From the NCBI RefSeq assembly GCF_904849725.1, contig NC_058522.1, positions 195,903,986 through 195,967,985 on the forward strand: a stretch of 64,000 nucleotides of DNA, given 5' to 3'. Of this stretch, positions 32,284 to 44,570 are shown one piece after another (position 1 is the stretch's first letter; each line of letters opens with the position of its first letter). The notes beneath the pieces were generated by a model. That model was not told the DNA's origin. It saw only the letters and a program-made list of their open reading frames with translations, and did no database searches. Source of the stretch: Hordeum vulgare subsp. vulgare. Lineage: Eukaryota > Streptophyta > Magnoliopsida > Poales > Poaceae. The translations under genes were made by a program, and so were the position numbers.

Positions 32284-33806
32284 TGAAAGCACAATTGCTC
32301 CCTAGGGTGGTTTTGATAATTGATCACAACATATGCATCATTGGACATATATGTTTTTCCAAGTAAATTTCAGAAAAGTTCAAAAGATGCATTGGCTAAA
32401 GGCTTATGTGGAGATGCCCCTTGATGCAAGAAAGGAATAAGATTGGCCCAAGCTTTAAGCTAGAAGACTCTTCATTTTATATTTGTGAGAAATTACTTTT
32501 GAGTCCATAGGAAAGCCAATACTATTAAAAGGGGGTGAGGTATTAAAATGAACTGGTTGCTCAAGTGCTCAGAGATAGCCACCAAAAATACTAAGTCATT
32601 TTCCCCACTTAACCATTTTGTACAAAGCCTCATACCCAAAATCGGTGCAACCAAGTTTCTCATTTCGTCCCTACCGATTTTCATCTCAGATAGAACCCTA
32701 GCCAAAGCCACCAAATCGGTGCAACCAAAACCATGTCGGTGCTGCCGAATTTAGGTGACCAACTTTCTGTTGCCTCGGTACACAAAATCGGAATTTCCAA
32801 GTTTGAGTATCGATGTCGCTGGGTTGTGTCATCTTACCATTAGCCACCTTTTCGGTGTCGCCTAGTTGTGTATATTGGTTCCACCGAGATTCAAAAGTTG
32901 CTGCCTTTAGTGCAAGTCGGTACCATCGAGTTCATGACTTTGGTGTCACCGAGTTTGCCACATTAGGTGTAACGGTTGGATATTGGGGACAACCTATATA
33001 TATATACCCCTTCACACACCTCTCATTCAAGAGAGAAGCACTCAGAACACATACTTCATTGCTAGATCCATTTTTCTGAGAGAGAGCCACCTACTCATGC
33101 GTTGAGCCCAAGATATTCTAGTCCAATCATTTGAAACTTGATCTCTACCCTCCTCAAGTTGCTTTCCACTAAATCAATCTCTCCTACCCAAGCCTATTAT
33201 GTGAGAGAGTGATTTTGTGTTGAGTAGACTATCTTTAGAAGCACAAGAGCAAGAAGTTCATCCTTCTACCACATTGATTACCTTTTGGAGGGTGGTACCT
33301 CCTAGATTGGTTAGGTGTCACTTGGGACCCTCGTACTTCGTGTTGTGGAGTTGAACCAAGATGTTTGTAAGGGCAAGGAGATCACCTACTTCGTGAAGAT
33401 CTACTATGAGTAAGGCTAGTCCTTTGTGGGTGCAAGCCGTGGTGGAATAGACACGATCGCTTGTTCGTGGACCCCTTGTGGGTGGAGCCCTCCATGGACA
33501 CTCGCAACTGTTACCCTCCATGGGTTGAAGTCTCCACTAACGTGGACGTACAATATCGCCACCTATCGGAACCATGCCAAAAATCGTCGTGTCAACCTCA
33601 TGCGTTTGATGTACTTACCTTACTTCCTTACTTTACACTTGCATGTTTTACTTTCTGCTCCTATACTCTTAGAACTACATGTGTAGGGTGTACTTGACTT
33701 GCAAAAATTGCTAAAACTGGCCCAAAACTAAAATTGGGAAAAGGCTAAGTTTTAATCTTGTCAAGTAGTCTAATCACCCCCCTCTAGACATACTTTTGAT
33801 CCTACA
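32284..33806 (+). repeat. 3' LTR of Cop-I
   Basis: 1523 bp, TGAAAGCACAATTGC...TTGATCCTACA. It contains a cluster of CGGTG/CACCG dyad words (about 32640-32960) like those in the Cop-I spacer, followed by a TATA-like run (CTATATATATATA, 32994-33006). It ends against the broken 3' LTR of Gypsy G. Confidence 0.8.
32994..33006 (+). promoter_or_regulatory. TATA-like run in Cop-I LTR
   Basis: An alternating TA run 30-40 bp after the dyad-motif cluster. It is the likely LTR promoter, by position only. Confidence 0.5.
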
Positions 33807-34141
33807 GCCCTGCTGGATTGTGTTCTTGAAGATGATTACATAGTAGATCTACCTCGAGATTGTATATGCTACCCCCTAGATGATTCAACCTCCCTTGAAC
33901 AGAGAGGGGCCTCTGGTTTATATAGACACCAAGGACCCTAGGGTTTACAAGTTACCGACCATAATTGGGGGTGGGTGAGCCGATCTAGTCCTTCTAATCT
34001 TGAAGTACCTGCCAATCTTCAGAACATTCCTTCCAGAGTAGAGGTCATCATAAGGCCCGATCGTCAATAGTACGACCCAATGGGACAACCCGGCATAGAC
34101 TACTCGGCCACTCGAGGACCCCAGAATCCCAGAATCCCTCA
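33807..34141 (-). repeat. 3' LTR of G, cut by Cop-I
   Basis: The minus strand starts TGAGGGATTCTGGG at 34141 and carries a TATATAAACC promoter word (33918-33930). It is interrupted at 33807 by Cop-I. The remaining part, about 130-150 bp by comparison with the 5' LTR, must lie left of the window. Confidence 0.78.
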
Positions 34142-34153
34142 GGAGCCCCCAAA
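34142..34153 (-). promoter_or_regulatory. Polypurine tract of G
   Basis: TTTGGGGGCTCC on minus, directly before the LTR start TGAGGG. Confidence 0.75.
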
Positions 34154-34687
34154 CTAGCCTTCAACACTAGTGTGTTCAGTCTTCGGCTGCCCCACAAATC
34201 GATAGTAATCGGCTTGCAAGGTGAGTTCCCTTAATGTTGGACTGACTCTGATTTGACTGCTCCAGTAACCTACATGTCTTTAAAAGTGGTATCTTTTTTA
34301 GCAAACGCATTTTAAAAGCCCATGTGTTAACAATCCCTCAATTGGCAGGTTTTTCAAACAAAAGGTCTACTCAAACCGCGGTTGGAGGCCATTTTACAAG
34401 GGGCACGTTCTCTCAATGAGGAGATCGTCCCTCCACATTTACAAGGATACGAATAACTGCAAAGGCTTACCTACGCGTGAAATGGGTCGATAATTTTTGG
34501 GGAGTGGTGGAGCAACCGACGCAGCAAGAGGGACCCTTGGTATGATGGTCCCATAGAAAAAGGAACAAAGGTCCAAAAATCTTGCAACCTACATCCTCGC
34601 TTTCACTCTTGCCTCCTCCAAGCTCGAGCTCCCAGATCTAATCCCCATTCCGTCCTTCTTTCCTGTCGCCATCTTCGAGCTCGTGCC
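34154..34687. other. G interior between 3' LTR and antisense ORF
   Basis: No coding frame. A pyrimidine-rich stretch near 34590-34690 precedes the antisense ATG and may be its leader. Confidence 0.4.
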
Positions 34688-37567
34688 ATGTCCGGCTCTC
34701 AGGGAAAGTGGGACGTGTCGACCGTCTCCGACGCTGACATCTGTGAGCTAAAGCGCTCCTGGTATCTTTCCCCCAACATCGCTCACCAGGTGACGAAGGT
34801 AGGCGAGGCGATTCCTACACCAAGGCCAGGTGAGCGGGTATTGTTCATTCTTCATTTCCTCCGGGTCCTTGGCTTCCCCTCCATCCTTTCGTCAGGGGCC
34901 TCATGCTGTACTATGGATTAGATTTCCATGACTTCCCTTCCAATTCCATCATGCACATCAAAAATGCGGATACACCAAGGCCATGCAACCCGATGTGGGT
35001 CTACAAGCCCAACGACCCTCAGGAGATAAAATAATTCTTTCACACTACACACGAGGATATAAGGCAGATATTGTTCAAACCCCAGAAGGAGTCACTGGTC
35101 GAGGAAGAAGACATTGGCTTGGACAACAAGACACCCCCAGGAGAGGTATGTCCGAGTACTGTACATGCCCAAGGCTTCTCTTTTTTACTGGAAGTATTAT
35201 TTTTCCTCATATTGTTCCAACAGGAATGGCTGGCCAAGGCCGAGAATATCCATGAACCAGCGCCTGTACCCGAAGGGCCTTGGTTGGATTTGCTGACCGT
35301 GATGCTGGTTCCGATGCACTAGAGCCAAAGAAAAAAGAGAAGGAGACTCGCGTGGGTCTCTGTTCAAGAGGACCCTCGGACACAAAGACCCGGGTGACAC
35401 GTTCTTCCTCTACCCAAGAGGTGGAGGACGTGGAAGATGAGGAGGAGAGGGACTCCTCCCAATCAGGTAAGAGAGCCCTGTCATAGGTGGCCGAAGAGGT
35501 CGTGCCTCCTCGGGATCGAAAGAGGCCTTGCAAAAGCAAGGTTATCCTCCTTCATCACTATCCAGACTCCGATGATGAGGTCTGGGAGTTCGAGATGGTT
35601 CCTCGTCGAGCCCCCAGGGTCAAGCCTCCGGCCCGAAGGTATTGAATTTGTTGACTATATTGAGTGAATTTCACATCGAGTTTTATGTTTTAACTAGCCG
35701 GTCATGTGTCTTGCTTGTTGCAACCCCGTTCAAGACCTACTAACAGATCAGGTATTTGGGGGTGACTCACTTCCAGCCGAGCTGGCGAAGAGCGGTATCG
35801 TGTCCCACACCTCCCTTCCCCGGGCCTCTCATGAGGCCTGAAAGTGGCTTCCCATCAAGCGCCACCTGATGCGATGGGCGAGGAGGTGATGGCTGAGGTG
35901 AACACCTCAGACACCAAGGATCGCAACATACCGGCTACCAAAGACGTGCTAGCCATCGTGAACCAGGAGGCTCTAGATGAGGCGAACTCCCTATTCGATG
36001 CAACCCGGGAGATCGACTCTTCGGAAGGTGGAAGGGATGGTCGGAATTTGCCCGAGCTCCCTCCAACGTCCTCGACGCCACCCTCGGTGCCGCCCGTGCC
36101 AGAACTAGAGTTGAGGGGTCGATAGTGATGGAGGAGATCCTAGACAACTCCTCCATTGCTCATGATCACCGCACCTTAATGGGTGTGGTTTTGCGGAGCA
36201 TTCAGTCCGTTAAGAGCAGACTGAATGAAGCCTTTACCGGCTTATTGACGGGCTTTAAGGTAAACCACTCATTTGTCAATATTGTTTGATATATTTGAAT
36301 TATACTTTTACTGGTATGACACCCCTCGGGCCAGGGGTGAGTTTGAAAAGCTAACCCATGGCTCAAAAAAGGAATGCACAACAAATTGCCTCAAGGCTTT
36401 GCTTAGAATAGTTGTTTTAAGAAACTTTGTCATGAAAGGTTAGCTCAATAGGCTGAAATCGTGCTAACGGATTATGCACTTTGTAGGCGTCGTCATCGTC
36501 TACCAATGCTAATGCGTTGGAAATAGCCGAACTAAATCGGAAAGTTCAAATGTCAGATGAGTAGCTTAACCACATCAATGGTCGGCTTGACGAGAACCAG
36601 GGGAAGTTATGTAAGAGTACTACCATTTAGTAATATCTGATAGAATGTCCTCGCCATGCCGTCCAACTTTTGTCATTTTATCTTTGATTGGCAGCTCAAG
36701 ACAAAGAGCTTGAAAAGCTCAGCGCCGAGGTGGAGAGGGCCAAACAAGAGGCTATTTCCACTAAGGTGGCGGCCGAACAAGCGGATGCAGAGCTGGACAC
36801 CCTCACGACCGTCAGGAAGGGACATGAGGCCAGGGTGACGGAGGTCCAACAAGAGCTGAAGGGGGCGAGCTCGAAGTGCGAGGCCTTGGAGCAAAAATCC
36901 AAAGATCAAGCGTCCGAGTAGAACAAGCTATTCGTCGAGCTCCAATCATAGCAGGTGAAGCGGAGGTTCTATGAAGAAGAGGTGCGCCAGGCCAAGCTTA
37001 TGGCATTCGTAAGCCATACATACTACAGTTTGCTTCTGGAGGAAACCGGTTCGCCTGTCTTACATGGATATGGCGTTACGCACACGCCTTCACCAACCTC
37101 CCACAGAGTGCGGTGAATGCAGCCAAGTACTTTGCGGCTCCCGATGGGTATGCTGAGCATTGACTATTCTGGGCTCAGTTTGAGACCCATGAGCATAACC
37201 CCAATCCAAGCTACCAGATGAATCAGCTCCTAGAGCTACATAGGTTGGCTGAGCCAGCTATGAAGGACTCATGTGTTTGGCTGTGGCCTACCGAGCCCTT
37301 GCAGAACAACTAATTCGCCCTGGTGCGGAAGCTTATCGACGCCGCGCCTCAGATTGAATCCCTACATCGCTCAATATGTATAGAGGGGGCTCGGATGGCC
37401 TTTGCGTGGACGATGGTTCACTTGCCGAGGGTAAAGCACTGAAGATGGCTGCTGATCCGCCGTCCACCTGGAAGGAGCACAGGCACCCTGAGTTGTACTT
37501 CTCTTCCGTCATGGAAGGTGCTCGGGTGATCGAATCGCAATGCTCCAAGGATGTATTATTAAAATAA
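34688..37567 (+). pseudogene. Antisense ORF region of G ('putative gypsy type transposon' protein), degraded
   Basis: On the strand opposite to LTR, gag and protease. It opens with MSGSQGKWDVSTVSDADI, LSPNIAHQVTK and GERVLFILHFLRVLGFP, the start of the family that Pfam calls Transposase_28 ('putative gypsy type transposon'). Most of that domain is missing or shifted after about 34900 (MLYYGLDFHDFPSNS in another frame, then a deletion). A charged segment (KKKEKETRV, EVEDVEDEEERDSS) follows at 35300-35490, a Pro-rich part at 35844-36125, a coiled coil at 36688-36921 (EKLSAEVERAKQEA, VTEVQQELKGA), and a C-terminal block at 37376-37567 (HRHPELYFSSVMEGARV). Stops and shifts make it dead. Splice-like GT/AG words suggest it was spliced. 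The role of this protein family is unknown. Confidence 0.62.
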
Positions 37568-38291
37568 ATATATGTTGATATAACTCAAAACAATCTGCCT
37601 TAAGCAATACATGTCCTAAGTTGAGTATGCTTTATAAAATTTTATGTCCTGTTGTGGCCATTTTAATCTGAAAGTTGCGAGTCATCGGCTTCAACCCCCA
37701 TGTAGAAACTACTCGGGTGTTTCATCGTTAACACATATCCCTTAGCCAATTAAATTGGTGCTCGAAGGTGCTAGTGTAGGAGGTAAATGAGGCAATCGGA
37801 CTATGAGGCTTTATCGCTTTTACTTAGCCTTAGGAATGTTATAATGCACGGGCTTATGACGAGCCCCCAACCCTTTTTGCAGTAATGGAAAAAACCAAAG
37901 ATTGGAATGATTACCGTGGGGTTTGTTTTATTGCAAACCCGTCCGTGTGACACGGAATACCCTCTATGGACTCTGTAAATAATCCCGGATTGCAGAACAA
38001 TTCTCGCTCATTATGACAGTCAGTTTTAGGCTTTCTTCACTGAGGTATTTCAAAACCAGGTAAGCTGGGAATGCAATTGCAGTGGTTCTCCCATTACCCC
38101 TTTAGCCGAACTAGCGGAACGTAAGGGGGTAAGCACAGAAGTAGGGCATTCCAACTGTAGACCCAAGACATAATTCAGGACCGATGCATATAAGGCAAAA
38201 TTCTGAGAAACCGAACACATATGTAAAAAAAGAGTGGCGACGTAGTGCTTGGGGTGGTAAATTTATCCCACCCCTCGGTTTAGTAGTCGGT
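37568..38291. other. G interior, non-coding
   Basis: AT-rich sequence between the antisense ORF and the insertion point of B. No frame or repeat identified. Confidence 0.4.
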
Positions 38292-39869
38292 TGATATGTC
38301 TCCAACATTTATACTATTTTTTCTTTTTCCATGCTATGATATTATTATTCTTGGATGTTTTTATTATCATTTTATACCCTTTTATATCATTTTTCGGACT
38401 AAACTATTAACTTAGTGCCAAGTGCCATTTCTTGTTTTCTGCCCTGTTTTTGTTTCATAGGAAATAAATATCAGATAAGATCAAATCTCCCCGAAATTTG
38501 TTGAGGATTTTTTATTGAAGATAAGGATCATGTGGAACTTGGAGGCCAAGTAAGATCTTGCTGGAGGGCGCCAAGTAAGATCTTGCCATAGGTCCCCACG
38601 CAACACGAGGGCGTGCCGCAGGGGGGTGCCCTGATGTTGTGTGTAACCCTCCATGCTCCATTTTCCCTACCTCCACTACAAATTCATAAATATTCCAAAA
38701 CCCTAAAGGGAGTCCATGAAATACTTTTTCCGCTGCAAGCCTATGTTCTCGCAAGATCCCATCTAGAGGCCTTCTCTGGTACTCCGCTGGAGGGGGAACT
38801 CATCACGGAGGGGCTCTACATCAACCTTGCCGCCTTTCCAATGATGTGTAAGTAGTTCACCATATACCTACGGGTCCGTAGGTAGTAGCTAGATGACTGT
38901 CTCTCTCTCTTTTTATCTCAATACAATGGTCTCCATGATCTTCATGGAGATCTATTCGATGTAATAACTTTGTGCGGTGTGTTTTTTGGGATCCGATGAA
39001 TTGTGAGTTTATGATGAGATCTACCCTTTTTTATTTGATTTCTTTGCTGATCTATTTTATGCATGATTTAGTATAGCCTTGTATTTATTCTCTGACGTTT
39101 GGTTTGGTTTGACCAATTAGATTAGTTCTTTTTGCAATGGGAACGGGTGCTCGGTAATGGGTTCAATCTTGCGGTGTTCAGCCCTAGTGATAGAAGGAGA
39201 TTTGATACACATGTGTTGTTGCCATTAAGGATAACAAGTGGGGATGAATTATTATATGCTTTTGTCTTGACTACATGATGTCATCATGCTTAATGCATTA
39301 CTTTGTTCTTATGAACTTAATACACTAGCTGAATGATGGATAGTGGTCGTTGTGTGAAGTAATAATAGTAGATGCAGGCAGGAGTCAGTCTACTTGATTT
39401 GGATATGATGCCTATATCATAATCATTGCCTTTGATAGCCTCATAATTATTTTCTTTTCTATCAATTTCCCAACAATAATTTTTTTACCCACAGTATGCT
39501 ATTTTCTTGAGAGAGATGCCACTAGTGAATCCTATGGCCCCCGGGCCTACTTTTATTATAAGATCAATCTCGTCTACTTATACAAAAATACCAAAAATAC
39601 TTGCTACGCTTTTTTATATTTTATTTATTTATCAATCTATCAATATATCATATATCATCTAATCTCGTTTCTTGACCGCCGAGAGATTGACAACCTCTCG
39701 TCTGTGTTGGGTGCGAGGGTTTGCGTTGTGTGTTCAGGTGTTGGTGTTGCTTGGTTCTACTATTGTATTGATAACCTTGGTTTCTTAACTGAGGGAAATA
39801 CTTACTGTACTGTGCTGCATCATCCTCTCCTCTTCGGGGATAAAAATCCAACACATTTTACAAGTAGCA
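38292..39869 (+). repeat. 5' LTR of B
   Basis: TGATATGTCTCCAAC...ACAAGTAGCA, 1578 bp. Partial direct copies follow at 40209-41360 and 41699-42565. The 3' LTR counterpart starts at 56727. Confidence 0.83.
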
Positions 39870-42565
39870 GGAAGTATTTCTCGTGCCGTTGCCCGGGAGG
39901 ATCAAGCCAACATCACCAGCTTGCCAATCTCTAGCGCCACTACAAAGTACCTGCACTATCAATTCTTATCTTTACATTTACTTTATTTTCCATGTGCCTC
40001 TCATTTTTCGCTCCCTCACTTCTAAAAAAATTTACAATAATATTTGCCTTTTCTTTTGCCACTTTTATTTGCCTCCTTTTGTTCGCCGTTTTCTTATTCA
40101 CTCGTTTTCTCCAATCTTGATGTCTCATGAAAATATTCAAGATACCTACTATCATAGCATCTTAAATAACATCGACAAAAATACCAAAGATTACATGGCG
40201 GCACAATTTGAAATACTTTTTCCGCTGCAAGCCTATGTTCTCGCAAGATCCCATCTAGAGGCCTTCTCCGGTACTCCGCTGTAGGGGGAACTCATCATGG
40301 AGGGGCTCTACATCAACCTTGCCGCCTCTCCAATGATGTGTAAGTAGTTCACCACATACCTACGGGTCCGTAGGTAGTAGCTAGATGACTGTCTCTCTCT
40401 CTTTTTATCTCAATACAATGGTCTCCATGATCTTCATGGAGATCTATTCGATGTAATAACTTTGTGCGGTGTGTTTTTTGGGATCCGATGAATTGTGAGT
40501 TTATGATGAGATCTATCCTTTTTTATTTGATTTCTTTGCTGATCTATTTTATGCCTGATTTAGTATAGCCTTGTATTTATTCACTGAAGTTTGGTTTGGT
40601 TTGACCAATTAGATTAGTCTTTTTGCAATGGGAACGGATGCTCGGTAATGGGTTCAATCTTGCGGTGTTCAGCCCTAGTGACAGAAGGAGATTTGTTACA
40701 CATGTGTTGTTGCCATTAAGGATAACAAATTGGGATGAATTCTTATATGCTTTTGTCTTGACTACATCATGTCATCATTCTTAATGCATTACTTTGTTCT
40801 TATGAACTTAATACACTAGATGAATGATGGATAGTGGTCGTTGTGTGAAGTAATAATAGTAGATGCAGGCATGAGTCAGTCTACTTGATTTGGATATGAT
40901 GCCTATATCATAATCATTGCCTTTGATAGCCTCATAATTATTTGCTTTTCTATCAATTTCCCAACAATAATTTGTTTACCCACAGTATGCTATTTTCTTG
41001 AGAGAGAAGCCACTAGTGAATCCTATGGCCCCCGGGCCTACTTTTATTATAAGATCAATCTCGTCTACTTATACAAAAATACCAAAAATACTTGCTGCGC
41101 TTTTTTATATTTTATTTATTTATCAATCTATCAATATATCATATATCATCTAATCTCGTTTCTTGACCGCCGAGAGATTGACAACCTCTCGTCTGTGTTG
41201 GGTGCGAGGGTTTGCGTTGTGTGTGCAGGTGTTGGTGTTGCTTGGTTCTACTATTGTATTGATAACCTTGGTTTCTTAACTGAGGGAAATACTTACTGTA
41301 CTGTGCTGCATCATCCTCTCCTCTTCGGGGATAAAAATCCAGCACATTTTACAAGTAGCAGGAAGTATTTCTCGTGCCGTTGCCGGGGAGGATCAAGCCA
41401 ACATCACCAGCTTGCCAATCTCTAGCGCCACTACGAAGTACCTGCACTATCAACTCTTATCTTTACATTTACTTTATTTTCCATGTGCCTCTCATTTTTC
41501 GCTCCCTCACTTCTAAAAAAATTATAAAAATATTTTCCTTTTCTTTTGCCACTTTTATTTGCCTCCTTTTGTTCGCCGTTTTCTTATTCACTCGTTTTCT
41601 CCAATCTTGATGTCTCATCAAAATATTCAAGATACCTACTATCATAGCATCTTAAATAACATCGAGAAAAATATGAAAGATTGCATGGCGGCACAATTTG
41701 AAATACTTTTTATGCTGCAAGCCTATGTTCTCGCAAGATCCCATCTAGAGGCCTTCTCCGGTACTCTGCTGGAGGGGGAACTCATCACGGAGGGGCTATA
41801 CATCAACCTTGCCGCCTCTCCAATGATGTGTAAGTAGTTCACCACATACCTATGGGTCCGTAGGTAGTAGCTAGATGACTGTATCTCTCTCTTTTTATCT
41901 CAATACAATGGTCTCCATGATCTTCATGGAGATCTATTCGATGTAATGACTTTGTGCGGTGTGTTTTTTGGGATCCGATGAATTGTGAGTTTATGATGAG
42001 ATCTATCCTTTTTTCTTTGATTTCTTTGCTGATCTATTTTATGCATGATTTAGTATAGCCTTGTATTTATTCTCTGAAGTTTGGTTTGGTTTGACCAATT
42101 AGATTAGATCTTTTTGCAATGGGAATGGGTGCTCGGTAATGGGTTCAATCTTGCGGTGTTCAGCCCTAGTGACAGAAGGAGATTTGATACACATGTGTTG
42201 TTGCCATTAAGGATAACAAGTTGGGATGAATTATTATATGCTTTTGTCTTGACTACATCATGTCATCATTCTTAATGCATTACTTTGTTCTTATGAACTT
42301 AATACACTAGATGAATGCTGGATAGTGGTCGTTGTGTGAAGTAATAATAGTAGATGCAGGCAGGAGTCAGTCTACTTGATTTGGATATGATGCCTATATC
42401 ATAATCATTGCCTTTGATAGCCTCATAATTATTTGCTTTTCTATCAATTTCCCAACAATAATTTGTTTACCCATAGTATGCTATTTTCTTGAGAGAGATG
42501 CCACTAGTGAATCCTATGGCCCCCGGGCCTACTTTTATTATAAGATCAATCTCGTCTACTTATAC
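38717..42565 (+). repeat. Tandem array, period about 1491 bp, about 2.6 copies
   Basis: Each unit is the last 1150 bp of the B LTR plus about 340 bp of leader and gag start. Units begin at 38717, 40209 and 41699. Joints between leader and LTR fall in a shared TGAAA word; the last unit is cut where LTR and gag share TACCAAA (42563-42569) and passes directly into gag. Confidence 0.88.
39881..39898 (+). promoter_or_regulatory. Primer binding site of B (tRNA-Asp type)
   Basis: TCGTGCCGTTGCCCGGGA matches the complement of the 3' end of plant tRNA-Asp (TGGCGCCGTTGCCGGGGA) at 15 of 18. The copy in unit 2 (41372-41389) matches at 16 of 18. It begins 11 bp after the LTR end. Confidence 0.7.
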
Positions 42566-42755
42566 CAAAGATTACATGGCGGCACAATTTGAACATAATA
42601 AGTTCTTCACCGAAGAACTCAAGGCTCATTCAATTTTGCTTGATGCTATTTCTAAACAACTTGATGATGTTAGTGACGAGGTTTCTCACCTCCAGACACA
42701 ATTTCTCTTACTGAGAATTTGCTCGAAAATCTTTCTGATGCACAATCTATTTTAG
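42563..42755 (+). pseudogene. B gag start fragment
   Basis: Reads TKDYMAAQFEHNKFFTEE, a helix-rich stretch (LLDAISKQLDDVSDEV) and ends in a shifted tail. Its true start (MSHENIQDTYYHS) is in the tandem units at 40120 and 41611, where it runs into LTR instead. Confidence 0.6.
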
Positions 42756-42763
42756 TAAATTAA

Positions 42764-43651
42764 ATGGCCGCTAAACCAGAATCCTTGGAACCAATTGGTA
42801 AGGACGAGGATCTTAAGATGATTGGTGTGTCCTCTATTGATTCTTTGTTTAGTAATGTTAATCGTGTTGAAAAGGAGACTCAAGAAGAGTCAACTTTAGA
42901 TATAGGGCATCGCCATGATTCGGAGGGTGAAAATCTTGATGCAAAAATTGTTAAAAGTGGGTTTGAAGAGGTTAAAACTTTATCTAGTGATGGACCCACT
43001 ATTTTGGATTACAAGGACTTTAATTATCATAGTTGCTCTTTGGTTGAATTTATTTCTATGTTGCAATCTATGTTGAACTCACCAAATGCTTATGAACAAA
43101 CTAAGGCTCTTAGAAAACATATCATCGAAGCTTTAATGAAAACTTTGGAAGAAAGACTTGAGTTAGATATTTATATCCCTAGAAAAACATATGATGTGTG
43201 GGAACCTACGAGAAAAGTTAAGATTATGAATTTTGAGTGCAATGCTTTGTGTGATTTGGGTGCAAGTGTTTCTACTATTCTGAAGTCTCTTTGTGATGTT
43301 CTCCGGTTTTCCAAATTGGATCAGTGTTCTCTTAATTTAAATTTGGTGGATTCCACTATTAAAAACCCATTGGGGAGGATGAATGGTGTTCTTATTGTTG
43401 CAAATAGGAACTATGTACCCATGGACTTGATTGTTCTTGACATTGATTGCAATCCGTCTTTCCCTTTGATTCTTGGTAGACCGTTTTTACGCACCATCGG
43501 TGGTGTGATTGATATGAAAGAGGGAAATATAAAGTTTCAGTTTCCTTTGAAAAAACGCATGGAACACTTAAATAGGACCAAGATTAAACCACCCTATGAA
43601 TACATTATGAGGGCTACCTATGGAGTAAAATCCAAGGATGACAATACTTAA
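42764..43651 (+). CDS. B gag-protease-like protein (retropepsin fold)
   Basis: An open frame of 295 residues from MAAKPESLEPIGKDED. Residues 1-150 are acidic and probably the remainder of gag. The second half is an aspartic-protease-like domain: EPTRKVKIMNFECNALCDLG, with DLGASVS in place of the usual D(T/S)GA active site, then LGRMNGVLIVANRNYVPMDL and FPLILGRPFLRTIG, the conserved flap and ILGRPFL strand. Gypsy-type elements of grasses often show CDLGASVS in this position, and it may be catalytically weak or inactive. The frame ends at a TAA and no polymerase follows, so the element relied on others. The nearby GCCTAGCTAAGGGCGT word is shared with family A. Confidence 0.72.
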   Translation: MAAKPESLEPIGKDEDLKMIGVSSIDSLFSNVNRVEKETQEESTLDIGHRHDSEGENLDAKIVKSGFEEVKTLSSDGPTILDYKDFNYHSCSLVEFISMLQSMLNSPNAYEQTKALRKHIIEALMKTLEERLELDIYIPRKTYDVWEPTRKVKIMNFECNALCDLGASVSTILKSLCDVLRFSKLDQCSLNLNLVDSTIKNPLGRMNGVLIVANRNYVPMDLIVLDIDCNPSFPLILGRPFLRTIGGVIDMKEGNIKFQFPLKKRMEHLNRTKIKPPYEYIMRATYGVKSKDDNT

Positions 43652-44099
43652 TGTGTTGCTTTATGCCTAGCTAAGGGCGTAAAACGATAGAGCTTGTTGG
43701 GAGGCACACTACTCAAAAAGGGCTATAGCTAATATGGACATTAATGGCGCACCATGTATGTGGTGCGCCACTGCTATATAGCAGTGGCGACCAGATGCTG
43801 GTGCGCCATTATTGTCCATATTACTAATGGCGCACCTTGTGTGTGGTGCGCCATTACTATCTTTGTCCTGGCCCCACACCCTTTCCTAGACATATCAGTG
43901 GCGCACAACAGGAAGTGCGCCACTACTAGTTTTAACTAGTAATGGCGCACCACATCCACGGTGCGCCAGTACTAACAATTTTTTTTCAGTTTTTTTTCGA
44001 AACTACTAGTGGCACATTCTTACCAGGTGCGCCATTAGTAACCCTGGTTACCAATGGTGCATTCTTAGGTGGTGCGCCATTGATAACCAGAAGTGAAAA

Positions 44100-44570
44100 A
44101 AAGAGCATCTCTCGTCTCCTAGCTGCCCTCCCCTTGTGGCTCCTCCCGATCCCATCCACCAAAACTCCCTCGCACGAGCCCTCCGGCCGCCTCCCTCCCA
44201 CCGCACCTGCCACCGCCGGCTGGCCCTCTGGCCGCCTCCCTCCAGCCACCACACACCGACCCCCCTGCTCCCCCCTCGCCGTTGCGCCACCGCCTGCCTC
44301 GCACCGCACCCTCCCCGCTCCGTGCCTCTCCCCACCGTCGCCAGGAACCCCCGATGATGGGCGACGACAAGCCGCCGCCTCCCCCTCCACCTCCTCCGCA
44401 CTCTCCTCCTCCGGCTGCGAGGTTCAGCCCCTCCCTCCCTTCGCCCCCCTCCCTCCCTTCACGCCTCGCGATGCCTGATGTTACAAATCAATCATTTTTA
44501 GGAAGTGCAGTTGACTATGATCAAAGCAACCGAAGAGAAAGTAATCTTTTTGAAACATAGAAATAGCAAT
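44100..44570 (+). other. GC-rich Pro-coding region in CACTA, probable captured 5' exon
   Basis: Abrupt change to GC-rich sequence. A frame from ATG 44354 encodes a run of Pro (DDKPPPPPPPPP...) and may be the 5' exon of a captured host gene. Several overlapping frames exist on both strands, so no one protein can be preferred. Confidence 0.35.

Larger units (their letters stand above)
1..33806 (+). mobile_element. Cop-I: large non-autonomous Copia-type LTR retrotransposon, 5' end outside window
   Basis: The window opens inside this element and leaves it at the 3' LTR. In order it shows a split gag (3-239, 3150-3569, 12260-12626), a non-coding spacer, an accessory ORF (26898-28713), a polypurine tract (32266-32283) and an LTR running TGAAAGC...CCTACA. 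The gag start resembles the UBN2-type gag with CCHC knuckle of Ty1/copia elements. I found no integrase, reverse transcriptase or RNase H between gag and the 3' LTR, so it appears non-autonomous. Nested inside are a LINE, elements L and R (twice), Gypsy A and a TIR transposon. It interrupts the 3' LTR of Gypsy G. The right flank is GCCCT; the left flank is outside the window, so its TSD cannot be tested. Confidence 0.75.

Noticed and set aside
44136..44478. Pro- and Ala-rich frames on both strands of the CACTA element
   Set aside because: Low-complexity GC-rich sequence opens all frames. Only a possible captured exon is reported.
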